Shown here: piece after piece, positions 36,880 through 46,271 of the stretch | Layout: each line of letters begins with the position of its first letter | Numbering within the stretch: position 1 is the stretch's first letter | DNA from: a candidate division KSB1 bacterium | GTDB lineage: Bacteria > Zhuqueibacterota > Zhuqueibacteria > JANLFK01 > Oleimicrobiaceae | NCBI GenBank assembly: GCA_024655945.1 | Contig: JANLFK010000005.1 | Location: 62,317 to 126,316 of the forward strand | Direction: 5' to 3' | Length of the DNA: 64,000 nt | Position numbers and translations under genes: made by a program | Notes under the pieces: model-generated | Seen by the model: the letters and a program-made list of their open reading frames with translations, nothing else | What the model was told of the DNA's origin: nothing | Databases searched by the model: none

Positions 36880-37902
36880 TCAAAAACCGACCACAAGGGA
36901 GTAGCGGTGCACACCGGTCAGGCGACCAAAATCGGCATACGAGTAGTCCAGGGCAAGGCTGGCAGCCCCGCCCAAGGACCAGCGCACGCCGCCGCCCACG
37001 GTGAGCCCCCCTTCCAGCTCATCCATCCCCATACCCCGATAGCCGCCGCGCAGGAACACCAAGTCCCTCACTGCGTATTCGAAGCCAGCATTCAGGTACT
37101 CGTAGTTGTCGCTAGGGTGCACTGCGTCTGCGGCGATGGTAAGTCGATTGAAGCCGGTGCGAAGAACATCGAAGCTGATGCCGATCTTCAGGCTCAGCGG
37201 CAGGTCCCAGCGGTTGACCTCCAGCGCCGCCCTGATCTGGTCGTTATTCCCTTCGATGGTGCGATCCGGGTCCACGTAGAGCAAATTAGCTCGCCCTTCC
37301 ATGCGCGATTTGGTGCCGAAATTGGACATGCACACCCCAATCTTGAGATCCCGGTACTTGCTGCGGAAAAAGGTGCCGATGTCCAAAGCCAGGGCGCTGG
37401 AGGACATGCTCCAGATGTTCTGTCGGATGAACTTGCCGTTGAAGCCGAGGGAGAAACGGTCAGTGAGGGAGCGGGCATAAGAGAGACCCAGCGCCAGGTC
37501 GTTGGCACCAAAGAGTTCCCCGGTGCCTTCCGGCTCGAAGACGGTGCGCACCTTGTCGTCCGGTACGGCAAGGGAGGTCACGAACATCCCCACGGTGCCG
37601 GCGTTGCCCAAGGGAACCGCCAGGGCGGCAAAATCGTAGCTGATGTCGGCAAGCCACTCCACGTGCATGAAGGTGGCCTGGTTGCCCGCCAGCTGCGTGA
37701 GGCCGGCGGGGTTCCAATAGATGGCGTTGACGTCGTTAGCCGTAGCCACAAAGGCCTCGCCCATGGCCGTGGCCCGGGCACCCACGCCTATTTTGAGAAA
37801 CTGGGCGCACGTGGTGCCGGATTTGGTCACCTGGGCAGTGGCCACCCCGTACCAGGCACCCACGAACATGGCGATCAGCACTGCATAACCCGCCTTCTTC
37901 AT
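36880..37902 (-). CDS. PorV-like outer membrane protein, cassette A
   Basis: The 340-residue protein starts at MKKAGYAVLIAMF after GGAGGGCTGAG; the frame is open much further up, but over the end of the cargo gene. A signal peptide ending GVATAQ precedes CAQFLKIGVGARATAMGEAF and NAIYWNPAGLTQLAG, the PorV/PorQ signature, and barrel strands end in YSLVVGF with the terminal phenylalanine. It is a clear paralog of the cassette B protein (same motif order and many identical stretches). It would shuttle the cassette A cargo to the cell surface. The preceding cargo gene ends 50 nt upstream. Confidence 0.85.
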   Translation of the reverse strand: MKKAGYAVLIAMFVGAWYGVATAQVTKSGTTCAQFLKIGVGARATAMGEAFVATANDVNAIYWNPAGLTQLAGNQATFMHVEWLADISYDFAALAVPLGNAGTVGMFVTSLAVPDDKVRTVFEPEGTGELFGANDLALGLSYARSLTDRFSLGFNGKFIRQNIWSMSSSALALDIGTFFRSKYRDLKIGVCMSNFGTKSRMEGRANLLYVDPDRTIEGNNDQIRAALEVNRWDLPLSLKIGISFDVLRTGFNRLTIAADAVHPSDNYEYLNAGFEYAVRDLVFLRGGYRGMGMDELEGGLTVGGGVRWSLGGAASLALDYSYADFGRLTGVHRYSLVVGF

Positions 37903-37952
37903 CTCAGCCCTCCACATGGCAAGGACCGGTGTTCGCTCAATTGCCCGCCCAG

Positions 37953-40900
37953 TTACTTGATCACGGCCAGGCGGCCAATCTTCTGTCCGAATCCAGGGGC
38001 GTCCACGTGATAGATGTAGACACCGGAAGCAATCTCCAAGCCATCCTTGGACAGCAGGTTCCAGCTCTGGGAGCCATCGAACACCGTGCTGTGATGCTCG
38101 ATGGTCGCCACGTGCTCGCCAACGATGGTGTAGATGCGAATGGTGCAATCTTGCGGCAGGTGGATAAAGTCCACGCGCCGCTCGCCGCGCCCCACCGAAA
38201 AGACCTCAGGCGGCGGCGTCTCCAAACCGGAGGCGGACACGTACGGATTAGGCACCACCGCAATCATGTCCAGCAACCGCTTCTTGGCGTCCCCCTCCTT
38301 GGGGACCTCGATACGGGCCGGCTGCCCCTGGACCACGTAGCGATCGATGCTCTCAAAGGGCTTGGCAATGAAGACGCGAATCACCGAGTTGGGCCTGGGG
38401 GTGTCATATTCCGTCGGCTCAGTCGGCGGCAGGAAGGTCACTTCCCACGTGCCCTTGAGCGTGGTGCCCTCTCCCACCAAGGCGACCACCCTGTCGCCCA
38501 CCGTGGGACTGTGGCTGTTGTCGGTATCGTAGAACACCATATCCAGCTTCTTCCCCTCGCTGGCGTTCCACACCTCAAAGGTCACCGGCTGCGGATTGAC
38601 GAACATCGAGGTATCCCGAATCTGGTCGAAGAAGCGTATCTCGATGTCTCTGGGCAGCTTCTTGCCGCCGGCGAATGCCAAAGCTCGTAGCGCAAAGACC
38701 GCCGGGCCTGCGGTCCACTTCGCCGAGTCCACCGCGATAGAGCCTACGTCTTTGATCTGTGCCTCATACGGCCCAAAGCGGAAGGTGCCATTCCAGAGCG
38801 TTTCGATGTCGCCCACCTTGAGGGGCCCCACCACCTGCCGTCCTGCCGCTGTGGTCACGCTCACCCTGGTGGGCTGATTAGTAGCCGTGGTAAACCCGAT
38901 TACGTAGGTCGTCGTGTCTAGGAGCGTGCGGTCAAGCACGCGCACGTTCAAGGTGCCGGTACTGTAGCCTGCCGCGTGCGTCGTGGCGCAAGTGGCGTCC
39001 ACCAGGCCAGCGGCAGGGGCAGAAGGTACTGCTGCCTTGACGTTCGGGCCGTCGACGATGCGCGGGCACTCCAGAGGCGGCACGTTCCCCTCCACGCTGC
39101 CCCGGTCATAGGCGGTCACCGCGTAGTAGTAGGTCAGCCCATTGACAAGGCCAGTATCTGTGTAAGAGTGCACCAGGCCTGTGTTCTTGCCCAAATAGAA
39201 GTGCAATCCGCTCTCGAACTCTACCGGATGCGTGCCTTCTATGTCATTGATGGCATCAAATTGCGCCAGCGGTACGTAGGCCACCTGCACCCCGCGGTTG
39301 TTGGTAATGGGATCTCCCCATTTGATCTTGTCGTTGCTCCGGTAAATCTTGTAGCCTTCAAAGTCAGCGCCGAACACCGGGTCAACCGACTTTTCCGCCG
39401 CATCGTCCCAGTAGATGGTCACGCGCCGGTCGCCGGGAACCACCCAAACATTCGGTGGATCGGGCGGCTTGGTGAACTGGAAATTGAGCTTGTAGATCCA
39501 ATCGGCCACAGCCGCGTTGGCCAGCAGGTCTTCTTTGTTCTGCCCCAAGAGGATGGCAATGGACATGCGCTCCGTCTCGCCCGGCTTGAGGGAGAAGTAG
39601 CCAGAGCCGAAAATGAAGATGTTGTCCTGATTCTGCTGGATGCCGGTGGGGTTGAAGGTGCCTGGGGTCATGCGCTGCCACATCTTGTCGTCCATCGCCG
39701 CCACCTCGGTAGCATAGACCGGGGCGGCGAAGCTGGTCAAGCCCAGTTGGTCACTCTCGTCAGGATCCAGATGCTCAAAATCGGGTTCGCCGGGGTCGGG
39801 CCGGCCGTTGCCCTCGGTGCCATCAGGGTCGGGCCCAGGGTAAGCCGGGTGCCACCACCCCAAGCCATCGGAGCCCACGTCGTCGGACCTGCCGTCCAAG
39901 TCGCCAAGGTCATCGATGCGGCCATCGCCGTCATCGTCGATGCCGTTCCACCAGTTCTGCTCCGGTGTGTCCGCTTTGGCGAGCTCATCGGTAGCCTGCC
40001 AGTCCCCGTCGTCGTCAATGCCGTTGCGCTGCGACTCATCCACCAGGCCGTCACCGTCGTTGTCGATGCCGTCATTTGCCACTCCGGGACTCTCTAAGAA
40101 CTTGAACCCGAGCATGCCCAGCTCCGACCAGGGAATACCAAAGTCGTTGCTCGATCCCGGGTTGTCCCATGAGTAGACCATGTTGCGCACGCGGTGCGTC
40201 TCGCCGGTGAAGCTGTCCTTGCCCTGCGTGTCGATAAAGCCGGCCCAGTCATCGGAAAAGTCGCCTGCCCCGCCGATGTGCGGGTCGCCAATCATCCCCA
40301 CCACCACCTTGTCCAGCGTCTTGTCGCTGACGTTGGTGATTTCAAACTGGAAGAAGATGATGTCTTCCGCTACCGAGGCGGCGTACTGATAGCCTCGCGC
40401 AGTGACCTGAATGCCGAGCCCGCGGCGGCTCGGGTCGTTGACAAACGGATAGTACTCAAACTCGGCGTTCCACCGGTCATCCATCACATAGTAGCTCTCC
40501 AAGTCGGCAATGATGATGTTGTTGCCGTATTGACCGGGCCACAGGAGTTTGCCATTGGCGTCGCGCGGAAAGAGCTCGCCCCAGGTTTCGGGCCGGTTGC
40601 TCATGGCAATACCGCCCTTGTCGCGCTGGGCCTTGGGCCAGGTGGCGTACACCTCCGGGGAAACGCCATAGCCGGGCAGCGGCTCCCACCCCCAGGCATT
40701 GATGCCGCCGGTGATGTCCTCGTCGCCGCCGTCCAGCATGCCGTCGCTAAAGATTTGCACCGTCGCCCCCTTGGCGTCCACCACCTCGGCCCCCACCAGC
40801 AACCCGAACTCGTAGCCGTAGCCACGGCCGCTGTAGATGGGCCACTCCACGGAAGGCTCGGTGTTGGGCGCGCCTACCGAGCCGTAGTTGTAGAACAGGG

Positions 40901-41132
40901 TGCGCACCTTGTTCCCATCATGCAAACCGAACATTCGCTCGTGGTGAGAGGTGGGCTTTGCCAATGCGGCGGCCCGCGCCCGCTCCTCCTGCCACCGGCG
41001 GAACTCCTCCTTGCTCCAGTATTTCATGGGCTTGCCCCGCTGCCCTACAGCGCCCTGCTGGGCAGCAGCCCCCGCCACAAGCATCACCAGCACGACAATG
41101 ACCCCCGCCGCTTTCATCCATTCTTTGCTCAT
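37953..41132 (-). CDS. Large secreted Asp-rich protein with FN3 domain and C-terminal sorting domain, cassette A
   Basis: The 1,059-residue protein starts at MSKEWMKAAGVIV (GGGAGC upstream; an open frame extends 63 codons further but into the receptor gene). After a signal peptide ending GAAAQQ it shows HDGNKVRTLFYNYGSVG, an Asp-rich calcium-binding-like region at about 354-451 with NDGIDNDGDGLVDES and NGIDDDGDGRIDD, an FN3-like domain (VTIYWDDAAEKSVDPVFGAD), and a C-terminal domain opening VPNPYVS and ending IGRLAVIK. It is a paralog of the cassette B protein with the same domain order. Export by type IX secretion and surface display are inferred from the sorting-like C-terminus and the neighbouring PorV-like gene. 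Function unknown. Confidence 0.8.
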   Translation of the reverse strand: MSKEWMKAAGVIVVLVMLVAGAAAQQGAVGQRGKPMKYWSKEEFRRWQEERARAAALAKPTSHHERMFGLHDGNKVRTLFYNYGSVGAPNTEPSVEWPIYSGRGYGYEFGLLVGAEVVDAKGATVQIFSDGMLDGGDEDITGGINAWGWEPLPGYGVSPEVYATWPKAQRDKGGIAMSNRPETWGELFPRDANGKLLWPGQYGNNIIIADLESYYVMDDRWNAEFEYYPFVNDPSRRGLGIQVTARGYQYAASVAEDIIFFQFEITNVSDKTLDKVVVGMIGDPHIGGAGDFSDDWAGFIDTQGKDSFTGETHRVRNMVYSWDNPGSSNDFGIPWSELGMLGFKFLESPGVANDGIDNDGDGLVDESQRNGIDDDGDWQATDELAKADTPEQNWWNGIDDDGDGRIDDLGDLDGRSDDVGSDGLGWWHPAYPGPDPDGTEGNGRPDPGEPDFEHLDPDESDQLGLTSFAAPVYATEVAAMDDKMWQRMTPGTFNPTGIQQNQDNIFIFGSGYFSLKPGETERMSIAILLGQNKEDLLANAAVADWIYKLNFQFTKPPDPPNVWVVPGDRRVTIYWDDAAEKSVDPVFGADFEGYKIYRSNDKIKWGDPITNNRGVQVAYVPLAQFDAINDIEGTHPVEFESGLHFYLGKNTGLVHSYTDTGLVNGLTYYYAVTAYDRGSVEGNVPPLECPRIVDGPNVKAAVPSAPAAGLVDATCATTHAAGYSTGTLNVRVLDRTLLDTTTYVIGFTTATNQPTRVSVTTAAGRQVVGPLKVGDIETLWNGTFRFGPYEAQIKDVGSIAVDSAKWTAGPAVFALRALAFAGGKKLPRDIEIRFFDQIRDTSMFVNPQPVTFEVWNASEGKKLDMVFYDTDNSHSPTVGDRVVALVGEGTTLKGTWEVTFLPPTEPTEYDTPRPNSVIRVFIAKPFESIDRYVVQGQPARIEVPKEGDAKKRLLDMIAVVPNPYVSASGLETPPPEVFSVGRGERRVDFIHLPQDCTIRIYTIVGEHVATIEHHSTVFDGSQSWNLLSKDGLEIASGVYIYHVDAPGFGQKIGRLAVIK

Positions 41133-41188
41133 AATTGCTCCCACGGTTTGCCGTGTTTCAGAATGGCCGCCTTTGCCACGGGCCTCGA

Positions 41189-43918
41189 TCAAAACTCCAG
41201 GGAGAGACCCATGAACAGCTCGCGCGGCTTGGAATACCAGTGCGGACGGTTCTCCCACGCGTCGGTCATCACGCCGCCATAGCGGGCTAACCCATAACCG
41301 GTACGTCCGGTGCTGTCCCACACGATGTTCTCATTCTTGCGGTCCAGCAGGTTGTAGCATTTCAAGTAAAGGGTCAGGTACAGCTTGTCCGCACCCATGC
41401 GCCAGGGGAATGTCTTGTAGGCATGGAGATCGAACTTGACGATGGGGATCTTGCGGCCACTATTCTCGGTGGCGACGCGCACGATCTCGTTCGCCCCCAT
41501 CGGCGTGTACGGGTAGCCACTCTCAAATCGCCCGATGACGTTCACGCCCCAATTCCGTGGCCGCGCCACGTTGGCGTTGATGCGGAAGGTGTGGGGCTGG
41601 TCCCAATCCAGGTATACGACCTGTTTCAGCGGCTCGATGGACAGCCGGTAGTCGCGGCGGGTACGCGTCGGATCGGACTCGTTGCCCTCGGCTACCTGGT
41701 AGGTGTAGTCCACCGAGGCCGAGAAGAAATTGGAGAAGCGCTTGTCCAGCGTGAGGGTGACGCCCTTTACATGACCAAAGTCGCGATTGATGTAGAAAGC
41801 ATAGGCGTCGCCGCTGGCAAAGCGGTAGATGCGCTGCCCCAAAAGGTTGCGAATGTCGCGGAAATAGGCTTTGACGTACACCGCCACATCTTCCGCGAGC
41901 TGCTGCTCGAAGCCCAGCTCGTAGCTGATGGTCTTCTGGGGCTTCAGGTCTGCGTTGCCAATGTCCGTTTCGATGACCCCAGGCTTGACCTCAAAGTCCG
42001 GGTTGTGGTAGAGACGCGAATAGGGCGGGATCTGGAAGAAGTGGCCATAAGAGAAGAAGAGCTTCCCCTTGTCGGTAATCGGATGGGCCAAGGAGAAACG
42101 GGGGCTCAGTTGCGTCTTCACCGCGGCCGGCTTCAAGATGGGCTGCCCCTGGACCACCCAGCCAGTCAGGTAGTCGGCGGCAGGGTCGAAGTAGTCGAAG
42201 CGCAGCCCGATGTTGACCACCACGTCGGCCAGTTCGATTTTGTCCTGCACGTAGGCGGCAAGCTCCACCGGAAAATGGTGGTACTTGTTGTTGAATCGGC
42301 CGGCTGCATCGATAATGTCGCCTCGGATGCCGTTGCCGTTGTCATCCCCGGCATCTGTCCACGCCCCATCCAGATTGATGTCGGTGAAGGGCTCGCCAGG
42401 GGAATAGGCACCGTCGCCATTTTCGTCGACAAACGGCTCCGCCCGCTGGTCCACCAGCACGTCGTAGTCGTGCCGGTACAGGTCGTGGCGTTTCACTTCC
42501 ACACCCGCCTTCATCTCGTGGGCGCTGCCCACCTGCGCCGTGATATCGAACTTGCCCGACCAGGTGATGGCATTCTGCACCAAGCGGCTATTCACCGTAC
42601 CGCCGGTGTAGAACTCATAGTTGGAGTCCTCTTTGTAGTAGCCGCTCCACACATAGCGGGGGTCCCTGGGGTCCTCATAGGCGTAGTAGCGGTACTGATC
42701 CCAGTAGTAAGATCCGACCACGGTATAGAAGGCCCTGCTGGAGAGCTGGTGGGTGAGCTTGAGGCTGTGCCGTTCGCCGCGCTCAAAGTGCTGCAACTGT
42801 CCCTCGACGATAAACTTGCGAGCATGGTCGTAGTTGCGCCAGCGGTCATTCTGGTAGAGGCCGGTGTATTCCAGTTTCATCCCGGGGGAGAGGAAGAAAG
42901 AGAGCTTCGCCTGCATGTTCCTGCGCAGCGCCGGATTCATGGCCACGATCTTCCCGTCACCGGTGCGAGTCGAATCGGCAAAGTCCGTGGGACTGTGCAG
43001 CCGTATGCCGTAGAGGTAGCCACTGTCGTCAAGATAGCGGCCGGACAGGAAGAGCGCCAACTTCTTGCCCAGACCGGGAACAGGACCGCCGACGCTGAGC
43101 TCCAGCTCCTTGGTGTTCAGGGGGCGGAAGGCATAGTGGTCGCCAATCTGCTTGTTGTACTCGATGGCATAGTCGGTGAGAATATCCCCTGTCTGCAGGG
43201 AGAGAGCCCCGGTGTACGACTGCCGCCCTTCCTTGGTCTGGATGTTGATGACGCCAGAGAGCGCCTGTCCGTACTCGGCGTTGAAAGAGCCGCTGATGAT
43301 GGACAGCTCCTCGATGGCGTTGGTGGCCACCTGCAGACCGAGGGTGTTGCTAAAGGGATTGACGTTGGCCACTCCGTCAACAAGATAGGCGATCTCATCG
43401 GCACGCCCGCCACGGATGTGGATGGCGCCGTCGCGGCCGACCGACACGCCCGCCTTGGTCTCCACCATCTGCTGGAAGGTCTCGATGGGCGCCGCGGCGA
43501 TTTCGTCGGAGGTGACGACTGCGGCGCTGGCCGTGGCGTCTCGCTGGATCAGCGGCCGCTCGGCCACCACCGTCACGGTCTGCCCCAGGTCCAACACCGT
43601 CGGCGATAGCTGGAAGTTCACCTCAGTGGTGAGGTCGGTCTTGACGCGCACATTCTCCACCACCGAGGTGGTATAGCCCATCATGGTGGCACGAAGCTGG
43701 TAGGTTCCCGGTGGCACATTGAGGATGAAGTAGCGCCCTTCGGCGTCGGTTGCTGCCCCCATCATCGTCCCTGGCACGACCACGTTCGCACCAGGCAGGG
43801 GGTCCCCTGTCTGGCTGTCGCGCACCAGACCGGCGATCTTGCCCGTGGTCCCACTCCAGGCGCCGGGGAGGATAGCGAGAAGCAGGAAGGCTACCACGAG
43901 AGCTCGGACCGTTCTCAT
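41189..43918 (-). CDS. TonB-dependent receptor with carboxypeptidase-like N-terminal domain, cassette A
   Basis: The 909-residue protein starts at MRTVRALVVAFLLLA (AGGAGA 9 nt upstream). After the signal peptide come a carboxypeptidase regulatory-like domain (GKIAGLVRDSQTGDPLPGAN), the plug (VTVVAERPLIQRDATASAAV; GRDGAIHIRGGRADEIAYLV; GSFNAEYGQALSGVINIQTK) and a long barrel ending LFMGLSLEF. An Asp-rich loop near residue 500 (DENGDGAYSPGEPF, then DDNGNGIRGD) could bind calcium on the surface. It is the paralog of the cassette B receptor and the first gene after the promoter at 44052-44080, with a roughly 125-nt leader. No SusD gene accompanies it. Ligand unknown. Confidence 0.9.
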   Translation of the reverse strand: MRTVRALVVAFLLLAILPGAWSGTTGKIAGLVRDSQTGDPLPGANVVVPGTMMGAATDAEGRYFILNVPPGTYQLRATMMGYTTSVVENVRVKTDLTTEVNFQLSPTVLDLGQTVTVVAERPLIQRDATASAAVVTSDEIAAAPIETFQQMVETKAGVSVGRDGAIHIRGGRADEIAYLVDGVANVNPFSNTLGLQVATNAIEELSIISGSFNAEYGQALSGVINIQTKEGRQSYTGALSLQTGDILTDYAIEYNKQIGDHYAFRPLNTKELELSVGGPVPGLGKKLALFLSGRYLDDSGYLYGIRLHSPTDFADSTRTGDGKIVAMNPALRRNMQAKLSFFLSPGMKLEYTGLYQNDRWRNYDHARKFIVEGQLQHFERGERHSLKLTHQLSSRAFYTVVGSYYWDQYRYYAYEDPRDPRYVWSGYYKEDSNYEFYTGGTVNSRLVQNAITWSGKFDITAQVGSAHEMKAGVEVKRHDLYRHDYDVLVDQRAEPFVDENGDGAYSPGEPFTDINLDGAWTDAGDDNGNGIRGDIIDAAGRFNNKYHHFPVELAAYVQDKIELADVVVNIGLRFDYFDPAADYLTGWVVQGQPILKPAAVKTQLSPRFSLAHPITDKGKLFFSYGHFFQIPPYSRLYHNPDFEVKPGVIETDIGNADLKPQKTISYELGFEQQLAEDVAVYVKAYFRDIRNLLGQRIYRFASGDAYAFYINRDFGHVKGVTLTLDKRFSNFFSASVDYTYQVAEGNESDPTRTRRDYRLSIEPLKQVVYLDWDQPHTFRINANVARPRNWGVNVIGRFESGYPYTPMGANEIVRVATENSGRKIPIVKFDLHAYKTFPWRMGADKLYLTLYLKCYNLLDRKNENIVWDSTGRTGYGLARYGGVMTDAWENRPHWYSKPRELFMGLSLEF

Positions 43919-44051
43919 GACCAGATCTCCTCTCGCTAATGGCTCGAGATGGCAGTGCGCCACCTCTCTCAATCATTGGCAGAGATCACCTGTCCGTGCT
44001 GCCTCCTGACTACAAGGGAGGCACCCCTGACCACGGTGATCGTACGCTGGC

Positions 44052-44080
44052 AATATAAGGAATAGCATCGTCTTTGTCAA
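44052..44080 (-). promoter_or_regulatory. Promoter of the duplicated receptor/cargo/PorV operon (TTGACA-N17-TATATT)
   Basis: On the minus strand perfect TTGACA and TATATT are 17 bp apart. No equally good promoter lies between the six cassette genes down to 29402, so all may be one transcript of about 14.6 kb. The surrounding 430-bp interval (43919-44349) holds only this promoter and the leader; no gene was seen. Confidence 0.8.
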
Positions 44081-44349
44081 GACAAAAGTACGGGCCCCCA
44101 CCGCAACTCTCGCCCGGTCCGCAGCCAACTCCCTCTGCCGACCGGTCGCACATTGCGGAAAACACTGGCCATGACTGCCACCTTCCAGCGAGAATCAGGC
44201 CCAGGAGAGGCATATCCGCGCGCAGAGGCTGCTGCCCACGCGTCTTGGCTGAGGTTTGCCGAATGTGCCACGTGCGCAAGTCCCGGTACCAGCCGCCCGG
44301 GGCAACACGTCGCTCAGTTTTGCCGACGCGGCTGTTCGTGCCGGCCTAA

Positions 44350-44389
44350 AGAAAAAGCGGAGCCCCCTATACGCCGAGGGCTCCGCCTT
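44350..44389 (-). terminator. Rho-independent terminator after the VCBS protein gene
   Basis: On the minus strand GCGGAGCCC and GGGCTCCGC form a 9-bp stem around a 12-nt loop, followed by TTTTTCTTT. It follows the stop codon of the VCBS cargo gene by about 17 nt and isolates that gene from the downstream cassette promoter. Confidence 0.88.
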
Positions 44390-44406
44390 TGTTAGGAGCG
44401 TCCCGA

Positions 44407-46119
44407 TTACCTTGCCAGAATCATGTTGCGGGTCAGGCTCAAGGACCCCATCTTCACGTGGCACAGGTACACGCCACTGGGCAGGCTACGCCCCATGTCA
44501 TCGGTGGCATCCCAGATGAGCTCATGGGAGCCGGCAGGCTGCAGTTTGTTCTCCTGCAGGGTGCGCACCAGCCTTCCGGTGCTGTCGTAGATTCTCACCG
44601 TGACGTACTCCGCCCGCGGCATCTCGTACACAATGGCCGTTGTCGGGTTGAACGGGTTCGGATAGTTCTGGTGGAGCTTGAAGCTCTTCAGCACCGGGGC
44701 GCCCGGAATAATCTCCACTGCCGTCACGCCCCTACCCTCGATGATCATCAGCCAGTCCTGCGTGTTGGCATCGCCGGTCTCGTGGGCGATCAGCAGCTCC
44801 GGCTCGCCGTCACCGTCCATGTCGTGGACGAGGTTGTTGCCGGTCTGCCAGTAGTTCTTGTTGTCGCCCGGGAAGCAGACGTCGTACACGCGCGCCTCGG
44901 CGGTGTCGGGCGGGTACTGATAGATCATCTCCCAGGTGTAGCTGGTGGAGTCGGCCTTGTCGCCGCCCACATACTCGATGCGGAAGACCTTGCCCGACCA
45001 GTTGCCGCCGACAAAGATGTCGGCCTTGCCGTCGCCGTCATAGTCACCAGCGGTCAGGCCTCGGGTGCCATTGGGCGAAGCCATACCCACCTGGTAAAGG
45101 TTGTCCACACCGATGGTGGCCAAGTCGGTGACGTCGCCGATGAAGCCAAAGTAGCCGCGGTTGTCGCCGCTCACCACCTCGTTCTTCCCGTCGCCGTCCA
45201 GGTCGACGTTGACCGTGCCGTGGATCGCCGCCCACAGCATGTCCCCCCCGGCCACTGTGTGGTAACTGTAGGTATCGGGCCCGACGCCTTCATAGAACAC
45301 AAACAGGTCCTTGGAGTAGGACGGGAAGAGCGCCTCCAACTTGCCGTCGTTGTCGATGTCGGTGATGGCAGCGTCGTAGATGGAGTTGACATCGGTGGTG
45401 GTATCCATCACCTCGATCTTGAACTGGGTGAAGGGGCCGGCAAATTCGCCCAGAAGGGAGAAGATCATCAGGGCGTCGTTCTTGGTGGCGCTGCTGAAGT
45501 TGCGAAAAGCGCAGGCCACTTCCGCCACCCCGTCGCCGTCGATGTCAGCGGCAGCCATGCCTGCGGGACGGGTGTTCGTGCCAGGCTTGGCCTCAAAGTT
45601 CCAGGTGGCGGTTGGCGAATCCCAGGACGGCAGACCGGAAGGAGATCCTTCAAACACGTACAAGCGGACAGGGTTGCCATCCGGAGTCGGATAGCCTCCT
45701 CCGTAGGGAATGCCAATGAGCAGCTCGTGCCAGCCGTCGCCGTCCATGTCGGTCACACAACAGGTGGGGAAGCTGGCTCCTCCAGTGGCAAGGGAGGTAT
45801 CCCTGAAGGCCCAGATGAGCTCGTACGTGTCCTTGCCCGTGCACTCGTAGAGGTAGACGCAGGCCCCGTCGTCCAACTCATCATAGGGCCCATTGGGCTG
45901 CGACTCGTCCGTGAGGACGAAGAACTCGAGCTTGCCGTCGTGGTCAAAGTCGTAGGCGGCGTGCACCTCGTCGAGGCAGGTGAGGTGGTCGGGGTCAAAC
46001 TGATGCACCCCAAACTCCTTGTGGAAACCCTGCGCCACATACTGCTGCGCGCTTGCCCCGCCCGCTACCAGCAGCGCAAAGCACCCCACCGTTGCCAAGA
46101 TGCCAATCGCTTTGTTCAT
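44407..46119 (-). CDS. VCBS/FG-GAP repeat surface protein with type A (T9SS) sorting domain
   Basis: A signal peptide ending GGASAQQ precedes a propeller-like region with repeated calcium-binding loops: DFDHDGKLEFFVLTDES, TDMDGDGWHELLIGIPYG, ADIDGDGVAEVACAFRN, TDIDNDGKLEALFPSY, VDLDGDGKNEVVSGDN, GDYDGDGKADIFVGGN and HDMDGDGEPELLIAHE, typical FG-GAP/VCBS blades. The C-terminal 85 residues are a textbook type IX sorting domain: NYPNPFNPTTAIVYEMP, VTVRIYDSTGRLVRTL, SGVYLCHVKMGSLSLT and final ILAR. The protein should be exported and anchored by the SprA/PorU/PorV machinery encoded in this window. It is monocistronic, with its own promoter and terminator. Its ligand is unknown. Confidence 0.9.
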   Translation of the reverse strand: MNKAIGILATVGCFALLVAGGASAQQYVAQGFHKEFGVHQFDPDHLTCLDEVHAAYDFDHDGKLEFFVLTDESQPNGPYDELDDGACVYLYECTGKDTYELIWAFRDTSLATGGASFPTCCVTDMDGDGWHELLIGIPYGGGYPTPDGNPVRLYVFEGSPSGLPSWDSPTATWNFEAKPGTNTRPAGMAAADIDGDGVAEVACAFRNFSSATKNDALMIFSLLGEFAGPFTQFKIEVMDTTTDVNSIYDAAITDIDNDGKLEALFPSYSKDLFVFYEGVGPDTYSYHTVAGGDMLWAAIHGTVNVDLDGDGKNEVVSGDNRGYFGFIGDVTDLATIGVDNLYQVGMASPNGTRGLTAGDYDGDGKADIFVGGNWSGKVFRIEYVGGDKADSTSYTWEMIYQYPPDTAEARVYDVCFPGDNKNYWQTGNNLVHDMDGDGEPELLIAHETGDANTQDWLMIIEGRGVTAVEIIPGAPVLKSFKLHQNYPNPFNPTTAIVYEMPRAEYVTVRIYDSTGRLVRTLQENKLQPAGSHELIWDATDDMGRSLPSGVYLCHVKMGSLSLTRNMILAR

Positions 46120-46242
46120 GGTGTCACCTCCTCGCTACATGGTTTAGAACAGCATCCCGGGGGCTTCGGTAGTTCTCTTGCGGCTAACATCACCTCCTTC
46201 AGGTCGCTTGATTCGGACTCGTTGTAGATTGACTCGGTCAAG

Positions 46243-46271
46243 ATATTAAGCAAATTTCCCCTATTTGTCAA
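46243..46271 (-). promoter_or_regulatory. Promoter of the VCBS protein gene (TTGACA-N17-TAATAT)
   Basis: On the minus strand TTGACA and TAATAT are 17 bp apart, giving a leader of about 115 nt. The leader carries a full anti-SD complement (AAGGAGGTGATG, 46188-46199) as well as the gene's own GAGGAGGTGACACC. Confidence 0.78.

Noticed and set aside
44090-44349. Possible c-di-GMP or cobalamin riboswitch in the region upstream of the cassette promoter
   Set aside because: Only scattered look-alike fragments; order and spacing do not fit, and the segment lies upstream of the promoter so it would not be transcribed with the cassette.
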